Origin: Acidobacteriota bacterium
GTDB lineage: Bacteria > Acidobacteriota > Terriglobia > Bryobacterales > Bryobacteraceae
Assembly (NCBI GenBank): GCA_014584705.1
Contig: JACTMJ010000020.1
Span: 115,553-179,552 of the forward strand
Reading direction: 5' to 3'
Length of the DNA: 64,000 bases
Program-made: the position numbers and the translations under genes
The notes under the pieces: generated by a model
What the model was told of the DNA's origin: nothing
Seen by the model: the letters and a program-made list of their open reading frames with translations, nothing else
The model's database searches: none
Shown: one piece after another, positions 18,830 through 27,002 of the stretch
How the letters are laid out: the number at the start of each line of letters is the position of its first letter
How positions within the stretch are numbered: the first letter of the stretch is position 1

Positions 18830-19594
18830 CTATTCGCGAATGACGGCGACGTGGCTGCCGGAGACTCCGTGGCGCTTCACCACCAGGATCATCGCGGGCC
18901 GGGCGCCTTGCTTGGGAAGAATCTGCTCCACGGTATACATGGAATCGAGCAGCTTCGGGTTCGCGCCGGAGGCCCCCGTGGCCTCTACTACGCGCATATT
19001 GCCCCCGGGCCTGCTTTGCGCGACGTAGGATTCCACCACCGCGATATGCCCTGGATTCGACTTCACGGCATTGCCGTTCATCCAGACCAGCAAATCGCCC
19101 TGGCGGACCTGTGTAAAGTCGTTGACCGCCTTGGCGGGTTTGAAGTAGGATGCCGCGCCCGTGTTGCGAACCGTATTGCTCGAATAGGTCTTCTTGCCGC
19201 AAGCCACCAGATAGTTGGTGGCAAAGCCTGAGCAATCGATTCCCAGATGTTCGTCAAAATACGTTTGAATGCTGGCCTGGCTCACGCTTGGGATTTTTCC
19301 CGAACGGACAGCCCATTCGAGCGCCAGCGCATAGTCTTCCGGCGCGCCCTTGCCCATGGCGGCCGTCTTGATCCGCTCTTTGTTGGCCTGAAACCAGGCG
19401 TCCCGCGCGGAACCCCGCGTGACCACATTGTAGTCGGAGCGCTCCTCGGTTCCGTCGCTCCAATCCATCATGAAATACTTGCGCAATTGCACCGTGTGCG
19501 TGCCCATACGGCACACGCCGGCGGCCGCATCGTCGATCACCGCATTCACCTGGATATTGCGGTACCGGTTCATGAACTCAACGGGTGTTGGCAT
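18830..19594 (-). CDS. NlpC/P60-like cysteine peptidase without signal peptide
   Basis: A 254-residue protein starting at the ATG at 19594, which has GAGGAG just upstream. A longer in-frame reading would run into the preceding gene and is Arg-rich, so I rejected it. The C-terminal half looks like an NlpC/P60 (papain-like) amidase: GIDCSGFATNYL supplies C121, and the GDLLVWMNG loop is followed by PGHIAVVE with H183. The first 110 residues are not recognised. There is no signal peptide or membrane segment, which is unusual for a cell-wall hydrolase. Either it acts in the cytoplasm, it is exported by another route, or it is a delivered effector. It follows a lipoprotein gene by 31 bp and is surely co-transcribed with it. 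Peptide or amide substrate is unknown. Confidence 0.7.
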   Translation of the reverse strand: MPTPVEFMNRYRNIQVNAVIDDAAAGVCRMGTHTVQLRKYFMMDWSDGTEERSDYNVVTRGSARDAWFQANKERIKTAAMGKGAPEDYALALEWAVRSGKIPSVSQASIQTYFDEHLGIDCSGFATNYLVACGKKTYSSNTVRNTGAASYFKPAKAVNDFTQVRQGDLLVWMNGNAVKSNPGHIAVVESYVAQSRPGGNMRVVEATGASGANPKLLDSMYTVEQILPKQGARPAMILVVKRHGVSGSHVAVIRE

Positions 19595-19625
19595 GCTTCT
19601 CCTCGCAATCCGGCGTATTCCCGCG

Positions 19626-20234
19626 CTAGGGTTGCGCCTCTCCGTTTTCAGAAAGCGGCGGCTGCGGCGGGGCGCACGCCCGGCTCGCCGCGGAATCCGC
19701 GATGGCAAGAATCTGCTCCTCGGTCTTCGTCCCGGCCGGAATCCGGTCAGTAACGCAAACGGAATCCGGCGTGAGCTTGGCCACGGCGGCGTAAGTATGG
19801 GTGACCGTCTCCGGGTCGTCCGCATTCTCCCGCGCCTGCACATGAACAATCAGCGCCGCGGGAACCTGCTTGCCGCCGCGCGAAGCCACGCGCCATTCCG
19901 CCTCGCCGGTGAGGTTCGACATGGAACGGGTGATCGTCTCCTGGAAGTTCAGCGGGTGGGCCTGGCCGGCGGCATCCACGACATCCACGGATTTCCGGCC
20001 CGATTCCACTTTCCGCACGATCAGCGCATAGCCGGCCGCACCCGGGCACAACAGATAGGGCGTTTCATCCGGGTCGCTCATGTCCGCTTTCTTCTCGCAG
20101 GAAGCGGGGCCGAGCGGCGTGCGAACCGACTGGACCGCGGGCTCCGGTGTGCCACGCGTGCCAGATTGCGGGGCGGAACAAGCAAACAGCAGGATGGCGC
20201 AGACCATCGTCAACCCGGAAACCAGACGCCTCAT
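19626..20234 (-). CDS. Predicted lipoprotein of unknown function
   Basis: A 202-residue protein with a type II signal peptide: charged MRRL, a hydrophobic core and the lipobox LLFACS with C19 as the likely lipidated residue. No known domain is recognised. The mature part has four further Cys (positions near 46, 63, 165 and 187), which could pair in the periplasm, a beta-strand-rich centre and a Pro-rich tail. ATG is preceded by GAGGTGG. It is the first gene of a two-gene unit with the NlpC/P60-like gene, which suggests that the lipoprotein works with, restrains or protects against that enzyme. This is an inference from position only. Confidence 0.6.
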   Translation of the reverse strand: MRRLVSGLTMVCAILLFACSAPQSGTRGTPEPAVQSVRTPLGPASCEKKADMSDPDETPYLLCPGAAGYALIVRKVESGRKSVDVVDAAGQAHPLNFQETITRSMSNLTGEAEWRVASRGGKQVPAALIVHVQARENADDPETVTHTYAAVAKLTPDSVCVTDRIPAGTKTEEQILAIADSAASRACAPPQPPLSENGEAQP

Positions 20235-20535
20235 TCCACCACCTCGTCCAAACAGACCTCGGCCTTCATTGCGCAGTTTTCGACCGGATAATCCTTGAGC
20301 AACGCAGCCGGAGAGCCCGCCCGCGCGAGATTCCCGTTCCGCGAAGAGAAATCCGGCGGAGCCGCTTTCCCCTCACTGCTATACGCGAAATTGCAGGGTG
20401 GGAAGGTTCAATCGCTCGCGAAGTTCACGAACAGCGGAGCCGCGCGTACGCCGCTATCGCGCCCGGCATGCGAGGCCGGCGCGCCCCCATGGAAGCGCCG
20501 AAGCGCGCACGAACACGGTGCCGCGGAGGGGTTGT
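20235..20535. other. Intergenic region without recognised gene
   Basis: About 300 bp between the radical SAM gene and the lipoprotein gene, both on the minus strand, so it should hold the promoter of the lipoprotein unit. I see no convincing coding frame, RNA or hairpin terminator in it. GC-rich open frames here have no family-like features. Confidence 0.5.
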
Positions 20536-22095
20536 TCAATGGCTGATCGTGACCAGCGGCCCTCTGGACGCCAGCGCGCCGGCCGCGGCGAGCGGAGGCA
20601 TCGGGAGGCCCGGCATTTCCTTCGTCCGGAATAGCCGGCGCGTGATCCCGGCAATGAAACGGGCCATCCGGTTCGCCTTCTCGCGACGCGCGCTGTCCGT
20701 GCTGATGCCGGTGTTCGCGTACATCTGCCGGTATAGCTTCGAGATCAGCACAAAGGCCAGTTTCGCTTTCAACGACTTGACGCAATCCGCGCGCCGCCAG
20801 ACTTCCTTGAGGCTGTAGAAGTCGTCCCAAACTCCTTGCGTGCGCTCGCGAATCTCGTCCGTGGACATGGTCGGGTGCGGAGTGAACATCTTCGGACGCA
20901 CTTCGGCCGGAATCCGCCAATAGCGGGTGATCGGCACGCCTTCCACCATCGGGACATCGCCGTTGAAGGATTTCTCCCAGCGTCCGAAATCCACGGTGCC
21001 GGGGAAGGGCGTCATCATCACGAATTGCGCGAAGGTGAGGTTGGCCTTAATAGCTAGTTCGGAGGTGGCCTTGAACGTCTCTTCGCGGTCAGAAGGCAGT
21101 CCGAAGATGAACGAGCCGAGGACGTGTACGTCGTACTCGCGGAACTGCTTCAGGCGGTGGATCAGGTTTTCGCCGGACAGGTTGAAATCCTTGAACACCG
21201 ATTTGAGGCCGGCTTCGGTGACCGCTTCTACGCCCACCAATCCGCCCCGGATCCTCGCGGCCCGCATCCGCTTGAGGAACTCCACATCCTCGGCCGCCTC
21301 CATCGTGATCTGGGTAAAGAACACCATGTCTCCCGGCAACTCGGCGAGCTGGTCCATCAGTTCGAACCGTTCCTGGCGGAGGCGGGTAAGTTCGGCCAGC
21401 CGCGCCTGGTTCCCCTGCTTCTCCGCCAGTGCCAGATCCGTCAGGGTGACGGGATAGAAATTATCGTCCGCAAGGGCGATAAAGCGATAGCCGAGACGCC
21501 GCAGTTCGACGATCTCCTGCATCACCGGGAAGTTGGAGCGCTGCCGGGGCTGCTGCCCGTCGGTCCGCCAGACGGAGCAGAAGGAGCAATGCTTAGGGCA
21601 TCCTCGCACCGTCTGCACGGAGGCCCACATATAGCCCTTGGGAGGCATCAGGTCCCAACGCGCTTTGCTGAGCGACGCGCCTTCCACGCGGCCGCCGTCG
21701 TATTCTTCCTTGGGGTTTCCGGCAATGCAATCCTCGATCACCTGGGGCCAGACGTGATCTCCGTCGCCCTTCACCACCACATGGGCCGCGCCCAAATCGC
21801 GGGGCTCATCGGGAAACAGCGTGGCATGGATACCGCCATAGATCACCCATGCACCGCGTTCGCGCGCAATGCGGCCGATCGCCAGCCCGCGCAGGGCGTT
21901 GCCCGTGTGAATGCCGATTCCCACAATGTCGCCCGCCTGGATCTGTTCGGGATCGATCTGCTCAAGCGTCTCGTCGACGATGTTCGGGTCGCCGTACTTG
22001 GCCGGCGTGCATCCTGCAAGCACGTAGAGCCATCGCGGGGTGATGACGCCCACACCGAAGGACATGTCGCTAGGATTGACGATATGAATGCGCAT
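20536..22095 (-). CDS. B12-binding-type radical SAM protein
   Basis: A 519-residue enzyme with an N-terminal cobalamin-binding-like Rossmann region (about 1-135, including IVGIGIHTGNALRG and GAWVIYGGIHATL) and a radical SAM core. The [4Fe-4S] motif is RGCPKHCSFCSVW, with C166, C170 and C173. Core elements such as ADDNFYPV, GGLVGVEAVTE and GSFIFGLPSDREET follow. The C-terminal 130 residues (WRIPAEVRPKMF onward) are typical of the DUF4070-like extension found in this subfamily. Members include methylases and ring-modifying enzymes, and the substrate is not predictable. The His of a classical DxHxxG B12 motif is not seen, so cobalamin may not be coordinated in the usual way. ATG has AAGAAGG upstream. 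It is not adjacent to the hopanoid operon, so I do not call it HpnP or HpnR. Confidence 0.8.
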   Translation of the reverse strand: MRIHIVNPSDMSFGVGVITPRWLYVLAGCTPAKYGDPNIVDETLEQIDPEQIQAGDIVGIGIHTGNALRGLAIGRIARERGAWVIYGGIHATLFPDEPRDLGAAHVVVKGDGDHVWPQVIEDCIAGNPKEEYDGGRVEGASLSKARWDLMPPKGYMWASVQTVRGCPKHCSFCSVWRTDGQQPRQRSNFPVMQEIVELRRLGYRFIALADDNFYPVTLTDLALAEKQGNQARLAELTRLRQERFELMDQLAELPGDMVFFTQITMEAAEDVEFLKRMRAARIRGGLVGVEAVTEAGLKSVFKDFNLSGENLIHRLKQFREYDVHVLGSFIFGLPSDREETFKATSELAIKANLTFAQFVMMTPFPGTVDFGRWEKSFNGDVPMVEGVPITRYWRIPAEVRPKMFTPHPTMSTDEIRERTQGVWDDFYSLKEVWRRADCVKSLKAKLAFVLISKLYRQMYANTGISTDSARREKANRMARFIAGITRRLFRTKEMPGLPMPPLAAAGALASRGPLVTISH

Positions 22096-22272
22096 CGGTA
22101 CCTTCTTGACTCAGCGGTAAAATTGCGCGAATCGAGAGGCTTCCGACGAATGCCACAAGAAATGCGTTCTTGGAGCATAACAGAGTTCGGGCGTATCACA
22201 ACCCGTTTCGGCATTATTTGTGGGCTGCGTTTCCGCTCGTCACGGGCCAACCCCGCGCGGGATAGCGGAAAA

Positions 22273-22776
22273 TTAGCGCGGACCGTCGTCGCGGAATTCC
22301 GCCGCCAGCCGGGCCACGCGCTTCTCCACGTCGTCGCGGACCTTGCGGTAACGCCGCTCATTGCCAAGGTAGGGGTCCTCGACATTCCAATCAAGAATCG
22401 TCACGGCACGGCTGAGGGAATTGGGAAAAGGAAAGCCGCTCATGTTGACGATGACATCGAACGAGCGCAACTCGAAGGCATCCATGCCCTTGGAATGATG
22501 CCCCTTCAGGGAGACATCACGTTCCAGCATCGACGCGGCGGTCTCGTCCGGGACAAAGCCGAGCGGGGAAACTCCCGCGCTCTCGGCTTCAATTACATCG
22601 GCATGATAAGCCCGCGCAAAGCCCTCCGCCATCTGGCTGCGGCAAGCATTGCCATAACAGACAAACAACACGCGAGCCCGGTTGGCTGGCACCGGACCGC
22701 TTGCCGCTGGGCCGCTTGCCGCGCTATCGTCCGCGCGCGCTGCCGCGCGACGAGGAGGTTGAGGAGAAAACCGCAT
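22273..22776 (-). CDS. Low-molecular-weight phosphatase / arsenate reductase family protein
   Basis: A 167-residue protein with an Ala/Pro/Arg-rich N-terminal tail of about 33 residues, then an LMW-PTP fold. The phosphate-binding loop is VCYGNACRSQMAEGF with nucleophile C40 and R46 (CX5R), and a second Cys (C45) lies in the loop. The catalytic Asp is probably the D of NVEDPY near 133. The Asn-Ala-Cys-Arg-Ser-Gln-Met pattern is shared by thioredoxin-coupled arsenate reductases and by tyrosine phosphatases, and the two cannot be separated here. No ars operon genes flank it. The start may lie further in because the tail is low-complexity. Confidence 0.78.
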   Translation of the reverse strand: MRFSPQPPRRAAARADDSAASGPAASGPVPANRARVLFVCYGNACRSQMAEGFARAYHADVIEAESAGVSPLGFVPDETAASMLERDVSLKGHHSKGMDAFELRSFDVIVNMSGFPFPNSLSRAVTILDWNVEDPYLGNERRYRKVRDDVEKRVARLAAEFRDDGPR

Positions 22777-22875
22777 GATGGAGAGACAAATTTCGGGTTG
22801 AGACGCCCGCTCTAACGGTGGCGGACCTACTCTCAGAATATCGGACGAAAGGGCGCGGCGCTATAGAGCGAGCCA

Positions 22876-24249
22876 CTACTCGCCCACGACGTACACCACC
22901 ATCAGCGCCGTGATCAGCACTCCCGCGATCCAGAGCCACACGGTATTCCACGTGCCCGGAGCCGTATCCCTGGGCTGGAGCCGGTGCCGCAGATAGAGCA
23001 CGCCGAAGCAGATGACGGGGAGGGAAAGCGCCTGGGCGAGGCCCCCGGCAACCACCATGCTGACGGGGTTCTTGAACACATAGAAAAGCGTAACCGGAAT
23101 GACGGTGATTGCCACGACGAAGCGGTCTCGCCAGCGGTTGCGCGCGACGATATCGTCCCGCCGGAACCCGCCCATCATCCTCACCATGTCGGCGTAAATC
23201 CGGGAGTGCGCGGCCGTCGCCGCGAAGATTGTCCCGTAGAGCGTGGCCACCGCGCCCAGGTAGAACAAGATCAGCGCCCACTCGCCGAGGGTGCTGGTGT
23301 ACAGTTCGGACAACGTGGCGATCATCGTGCCCGCATCCGGCACCAATCCCTTGGGGTGCAGCACGGCCGCCCCCAGCACATAGAACGCGCAGGTGGCGAT
23401 GGTGTACACGACCATCGAGAACACCACGTCGAGGTGCATCACGCGGATCCACCCCCGCGCCCGCTCCGTCCAGGCGGCACTGCCATCCCTGGGGCCGGTG
23501 AAACGGGCATATCCCTTCTCCACACACCAGTAGGGGTACATGAAGATTTCGCTCGCACCCACGCCCGTCATCCCAAACACCGCCACCGCCGTCACCCAAC
23601 CGCCTTCTGGGATCGTGGGCCAAAGCCCGGCGAGCATCTCGCTCCAGTTGAATTCGGGCGCCTTCATCACCATCGCGGCGGACAACACGGTAAGCATGGT
23701 GAAGAAACCCACTTTCACCATTGCCAGGCTCTCAATCCGGTGGTACCCGCCACCCAGCAGCAGTGCCAGCGAGACGCCCATCACCGGCAGCACCCAAAGG
23801 TTCACGGAGAGAAACGGCATCAGCGAATGCAGCACCTGCGCCACTCCCCCGAACATCGCCCCCACCTGGAACTGCGTCATCAACACCATCAGCGCCCAGA
23901 CCCACACGATCCAGTTCACTTTGAATCGCGGCCCCGGAACCTGATCGAAGGCTTCGAGCCCGGTCTCTCCGGTGGAAATAACAAAACGCCCGAGTTCCGC
24001 CTGCACGATGGGCTTGATGAAGCAACTGAAGAGGATGATCCAGAGCGCGACGAAGCCCGCCTGCGCCCCGAGCGTAGTGGTTGCGATGAGTTCGCCGGAG
24101 CCTACGATGGACGCCGCCAGAATCATGCCCGGCCCGATCTTGCGGAATGTGGCCAGCACCGTCCGTGGCGGCTCCTGGACCGCCCTGGCCGTGATCAGAT
24201 AGGGGTCCGCCGTCTCCGCGATCTCCGGCGAAGCGTTTTCCACGAGCAT
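22876..24249 (-). CDS. Nramp-family transporter lacking the canonical metal-site motifs
   Basis: A 457-residue polytopic protein of the Nramp (SLC11) superfamily, recognised from IGPGMILAASIVGSGELIATT at the first membrane segment, the following conserved loop with QAELGRFV, and the later AATAAHSRIYADM region. Canonical Nramp manganese/iron carriers have DPGN in segment 1 and MPH in segment 6. Here the corresponding places read GSGE (50-53) and GMTGVGASE (226-234). The usual metal ligands Asp, Asn and Met are therefore not present. It belongs to a divergent branch common in Acidobacteria and Planctomycetes whose substrate is unknown, so I do not call it MntH. It is divergent from the LmbE-like gene. 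Confidence 0.8.
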   Translation of the reverse strand: MLVENASPEIAETADPYLITARAVQEPPRTVLATFRKIGPGMILAASIVGSGELIATTTLGAQAGFVALWIILFSCFIKPIVQAELGRFVISTGETGLEAFDQVPGPRFKVNWIVWVWALMVLMTQFQVGAMFGGVAQVLHSLMPFLSVNLWVLPVMGVSLALLLGGGYHRIESLAMVKVGFFTMLTVLSAAMVMKAPEFNWSEMLAGLWPTIPEGGWVTAVAVFGMTGVGASEIFMYPYWCVEKGYARFTGPRDGSAAWTERARGWIRVMHLDVVFSMVVYTIATCAFYVLGAAVLHPKGLVPDAGTMIATLSELYTSTLGEWALILFYLGAVATLYGTIFAATAAHSRIYADMVRMMGGFRRDDIVARNRWRDRFVVAITVIPVTLFYVFKNPVSMVVAGGLAQALSLPVICFGVLYLRHRLQPRDTAPGTWNTVWLWIAGVLITALMVVYVVGE

Positions 24250-24392
24250 AGTAGGGAAGTGTATCGCAGCGCTCCCTCCGGCGGGGCATCTTTTGACGTG
24301 GTCCGTTGCATTCTTCCCCGTTTTCCGAAGCGCCCTGCTACGATGAGGGAAGATCGCCGTCCCAGAACGCCCAGTACGGGGAACGCTTCCGC

Positions 24393-25355
24393 ATGGAACA
24401 AACTATCGTCGCTATCCACGCGCATCCGGATGATATCGAGTTTCTCGCCGCCGGGACGCTGGCCGGGCTGTCCCGCGCCGGCATTCGCGTCATCATGGCT
24501 TCCATGACCGCCGGCGATTGCGGTACGGTCTCGCTGGACCCGACGGAGATATCACAGATTCGCGTCCGGGAAGCGGCCAATTCGGCTGACCTCGTGGGCG
24601 CGCGCTACTACTGCCTGGGCTTCAAGGATATGGCGATCTTCAGCGACGACGCATCGCGCCGCCGCATCACGGAGTTTCTGCGCGCGCTCCGGCCAAGCAT
24701 TGTCATCACATCCTCGCCGGAAGACTACATGGCGGACCATGAGGCCACGGCAGTCCTCGTGCGGGACGCCTGCTTCTCCGCCGCGCTGCCCAATTACGAG
24801 ACCCGCCACCAGACTCCGGCGACGCCACTGCCCGAGATTCCGGCGCTGTATTTCATGGATCCGATTGGCGGCGTGGACCGCAACCAGCGCCCCGTGATCC
24901 CCGATTTCGTCGTCGATATCGAAGAGAGTTTTGACCTCAAGATCGCCATGCTGATGGAGCACAAGAGCCAGAAGGAATGGCTGCGCGTGCGGCACGGCAT
25001 TGAAAACTACGTCTCGATCATGCAGAAGTGGACCCGTGAGCGCGGCGCGCTGGCCGGCATTCGCATCGGCGAAGGGTTCCGGCAGTATCGCGGGCATCCC
25101 TATCCCCAGGACGAACGCTTCCAGGATCTGGTGCGCAAGCACCTCCACATCCCGCTGGCTCTGCGCGGCAATGATGAGAGCGATCTGGTGCCCGCCGAGG
25201 AAGTGCCCACACAACCTGTGGTGACATCCGGCCCCGAACTCGAGCCGGATACCGCGGAGTTGACAGGGATCGCCGATGGCCGCATGGGTGAGCCCGTCGA
25301 CGGCGTCGCGCCTAGCCCCTGGCCGGAAGATAGATCCGCACCGACGAGATCGTAA
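24393..25355 (+). CDS. PIG-L/LmbE family deacetylase
   Basis: A 320-residue metal-dependent N-acetylglucosaminyl-deacetylase-like protein. The zinc motif AHPDD is at residues 10-14 and a second metal-ligand region is DYMADHEAT near 110-117. The GDCGT loop and TSSPEDY fit the family. The family includes deacetylases of GlcNAc-inositol, teicoplanin-type compounds and small thiols. The substrate here is unknown. The ATG at 24393 starts exactly at the first conserved strand (MEQTIVAIHAHPDD). The C-terminal 60 residues are acidic and Pro/Glu-rich and their last 44 bases overlap the convergent small membrane-protein gene. Confidence 0.88.
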   Translation: MEQTIVAIHAHPDDIEFLAAGTLAGLSRAGIRVIMASMTAGDCGTVSLDPTEISQIRVREAANSADLVGARYYCLGFKDMAIFSDDASRRRITEFLRALRPSIVITSSPEDYMADHEATAVLVRDACFSAALPNYETRHQTPATPLPEIPALYFMDPIGGVDRNQRPVIPDFVVDIEESFDLKIAMLMEHKSQKEWLRVRHGIENYVSIMQKWTRERGALAGIRIGEGFRQYRGHPYPQDERFQDLVRKHLHIPLALRGNDESDLVPAEEVPTQPVVTSGPELEPDTAELTGIADGRMGEPVDGVAPSPWPEDRSAPTRS

Positions 25356-25488
25356 ACCAGAGCAGCGAACACACCAGCAGCGCGGTCTTGTACGCGGCGT
25401 CGTCAAGCGCGCCGGTGAACGCCATGATCGCGGAGACCAGGCATCCCCCCAGCGCGGCGATCGACAGAATCCAGAGTATCGTCCTCAT
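25312..25488 (-). CDS. 58-residue two-span membrane protein coupled to NCS1 permease
   Basis: A small protein starting MRTILWILSIAALGG, with two predicted membrane spans separated by a short GALDDAAYKTA linker and a basic end (RIYLPARG). Its ATG overlaps the TGA of the upstream permease gene in a 4-bp ATGA junction, which argues for translational coupling and for a real gene. It may be a small accessory subunit of the permease. No homologue is recognised. Its 3' end overlaps the 3' end of the convergent LmbE-like gene by 44 bp. Confidence 0.65.
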   Translation of the reverse strand: MRTILWILSIAALGGCLVSAIMAFTGALDDAAYKTALLVCSLLWFTISSVRIYLPARG

Positions 25489-26861
25489 GCCAGTCTCACC
25501 CTCGCTTTCCGCAACAGGACGTAGGCCCCCAGCGCAACGAAATAACCGGGCAGCCAGCGGAAGTAAAGGTGCGTTGGCAGCGCGAAGCAAAACAGCAGGG
25601 TACCGATCCATACCAGCAGCACCACCCAGCTAATCTGCTTGCCCTGGCGCTCGGCTTCAAACTGAGGGATGCCCAGGCGCAGCAGTATCCAGTGCTCGGC
25701 CAGCACAATCGCCCCGATCGGCATCAGCAGCAGGCCGTAGAGCGCCACATAGTCGAGCAGCTTCAGAAACACGACGGGGAAGCAGGCGACGATTGTGGTC
25801 GCGATGCCCGCAATCAGCGTGATGCGCCATCGCGGCCAATTCGGAGTTACCACCTGGAGGGCGAGCCCCACGCGATAGAGCGTCGGGTTCGCGGTGGTCC
25901 AACCCGCGACGAAAACCGCCACCGCTCCCGCGACTCCTGCCGCCGTGAAAGCCATCAGCCCGGGGTTCATTTCCCGGTCCACTGCCGCCACCATGATGCC
26001 GCTGCAGATCCAGGCCAGAAAGTGCCCCGGAAACATCCCGAAGGCGGAATAGAAGCCGGTCTTCCAGTTCTTCGCGTAGCGGAACAGAGCCATATCGGAG
26101 AGGCCCACGTGCATGGCAAGGTTCGCGAACCAGGCGAAGAATGCGATGTGCCAGAAGTGGAACTGCTCCTGGCCGGGGCTCGGCCGGCCGGTCCAGATCT
26201 TTTGGTTGGCCACTTCCCAGAAGTTGGAGAAATCAGGGGCCACTCCCAGGCGCGGCAGCAAGGCCAAGGCCCCCGCGATAAACACCAGGAAAATCCAGGG
26301 GGAGCACAGCTCGGCGAACTTACTGACTTTCTCAAAACCCAGGATGGCGACCAGTGTGAACGCCATGCCGATGGCAAAGGTCAGCAGCACCCAGGCCACG
26401 CTGTTCGGGTAGATATCGCTCAACCGCGGGCTGGGGATGTCGAAGGCGAGGCCCAGCGCGGTCGAGGAAACCGAGATCATCGCGCCTGCCAGAATGCAAA
26501 ACAGGAACGCATTGCCGATGTTGTAAATCATGGTGACGCCCGGCCCGGCGATGCGGCGGAGATACCAGTAGAGCGTCAGGCGGGTCTGCACGGCGATCGG
26601 CGCGCACAGAAAGGCCCAGGAGAGCACCGCCAGAACGTTGCCGAGGATCAGCCCGCCGAACAGATCGGCTGCCGTCACTCCATGCAGCACGAAGAACGCC
26701 CCGATCACGAATTCCGTGGCGGCGACGTGCTCTCCGGCCAGCAGCCCGGCGAAACTCGCGTTCGATTGCAGGCGACTCTCGTCCACCGGCTCCCGGTCAA
26801 ACTCGTAGAGCTTATCCATGCGGGCGGCAAGCTGTTCGGCGCTGAGTTCCGGTTGCGACAT
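25485..26861 (-). CDS. NCS1-family nucleobase/cytosine permease-like transporter
   Basis: A 458-residue polytopic membrane protein with about twelve spans. It resembles the purine/cytosine permease (NCS1, CodB-like) family in SFAGLLAGEHVAATEFVIGAFF, the GPGVTMIYNIGNAF segment, the WANLAMHVG-like middle and WTTANPTLYR in the second half. These carriers import nucleobases or related vitamins with sodium or protons. The substrate is not determinable. ATG is preceded by GAGGG at a good distance. The stop codon overlaps the start of a 58-residue membrane protein. The upstream 140 bp towards priA carry no recognised gene. Confidence 0.8.
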   Translation of the reverse strand: MSQPELSAEQLAARMDKLYEFDREPVDESRLQSNASFAGLLAGEHVAATEFVIGAFFVLHGVTAADLFGGLILGNVLAVLSWAFLCAPIAVQTRLTLYWYLRRIAGPGVTMIYNIGNAFLFCILAGAMISVSSTALGLAFDIPSPRLSDIYPNSVAWVLLTFAIGMAFTLVAILGFEKVSKFAELCSPWIFLVFIAGALALLPRLGVAPDFSNFWEVANQKIWTGRPSPGQEQFHFWHIAFFAWFANLAMHVGLSDMALFRYAKNWKTGFYSAFGMFPGHFLAWICSGIMVAAVDREMNPGLMAFTAAGVAGAVAVFVAGWTTANPTLYRVGLALQVVTPNWPRWRITLIAGIATTIVACFPVVFLKLLDYVALYGLLLMPIGAIVLAEHWILLRLGIPQFEAERQGKQISWVVLLVWIGTLLFCFALPTHLYFRWLPGYFVALGAYVLLRKARVRLA

Positions 26862-27002
26862 GAAATGCCCTCGCGTGTGAATCGGATATTAGAGTGCGAA
26901 TAAAAATTGGCTCGCTAACGGGAAATTGTCAACGATATGCCATGCACGCCCCGAAAGCAACGTCGGCGGGCGGCGTCCCGTGCGGCATGGCTCCGCGGGA
27001 GA

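Noticed and set aside
18830..19849. Longer form of the NlpC/P60-like protein
   Set aside because: The added 85 residues are Arg/Pro-rich and overlap the lipoprotein gene; a good ribosome site stands before the ATG at 19594.
20536..22095. Reading the radical SAM protein as hopanoid methylase HpnP or HpnR
   Set aside because: It is 8 kb from the hpn operon, and its N-terminus and core blocks do not match what I remember of those methylases.
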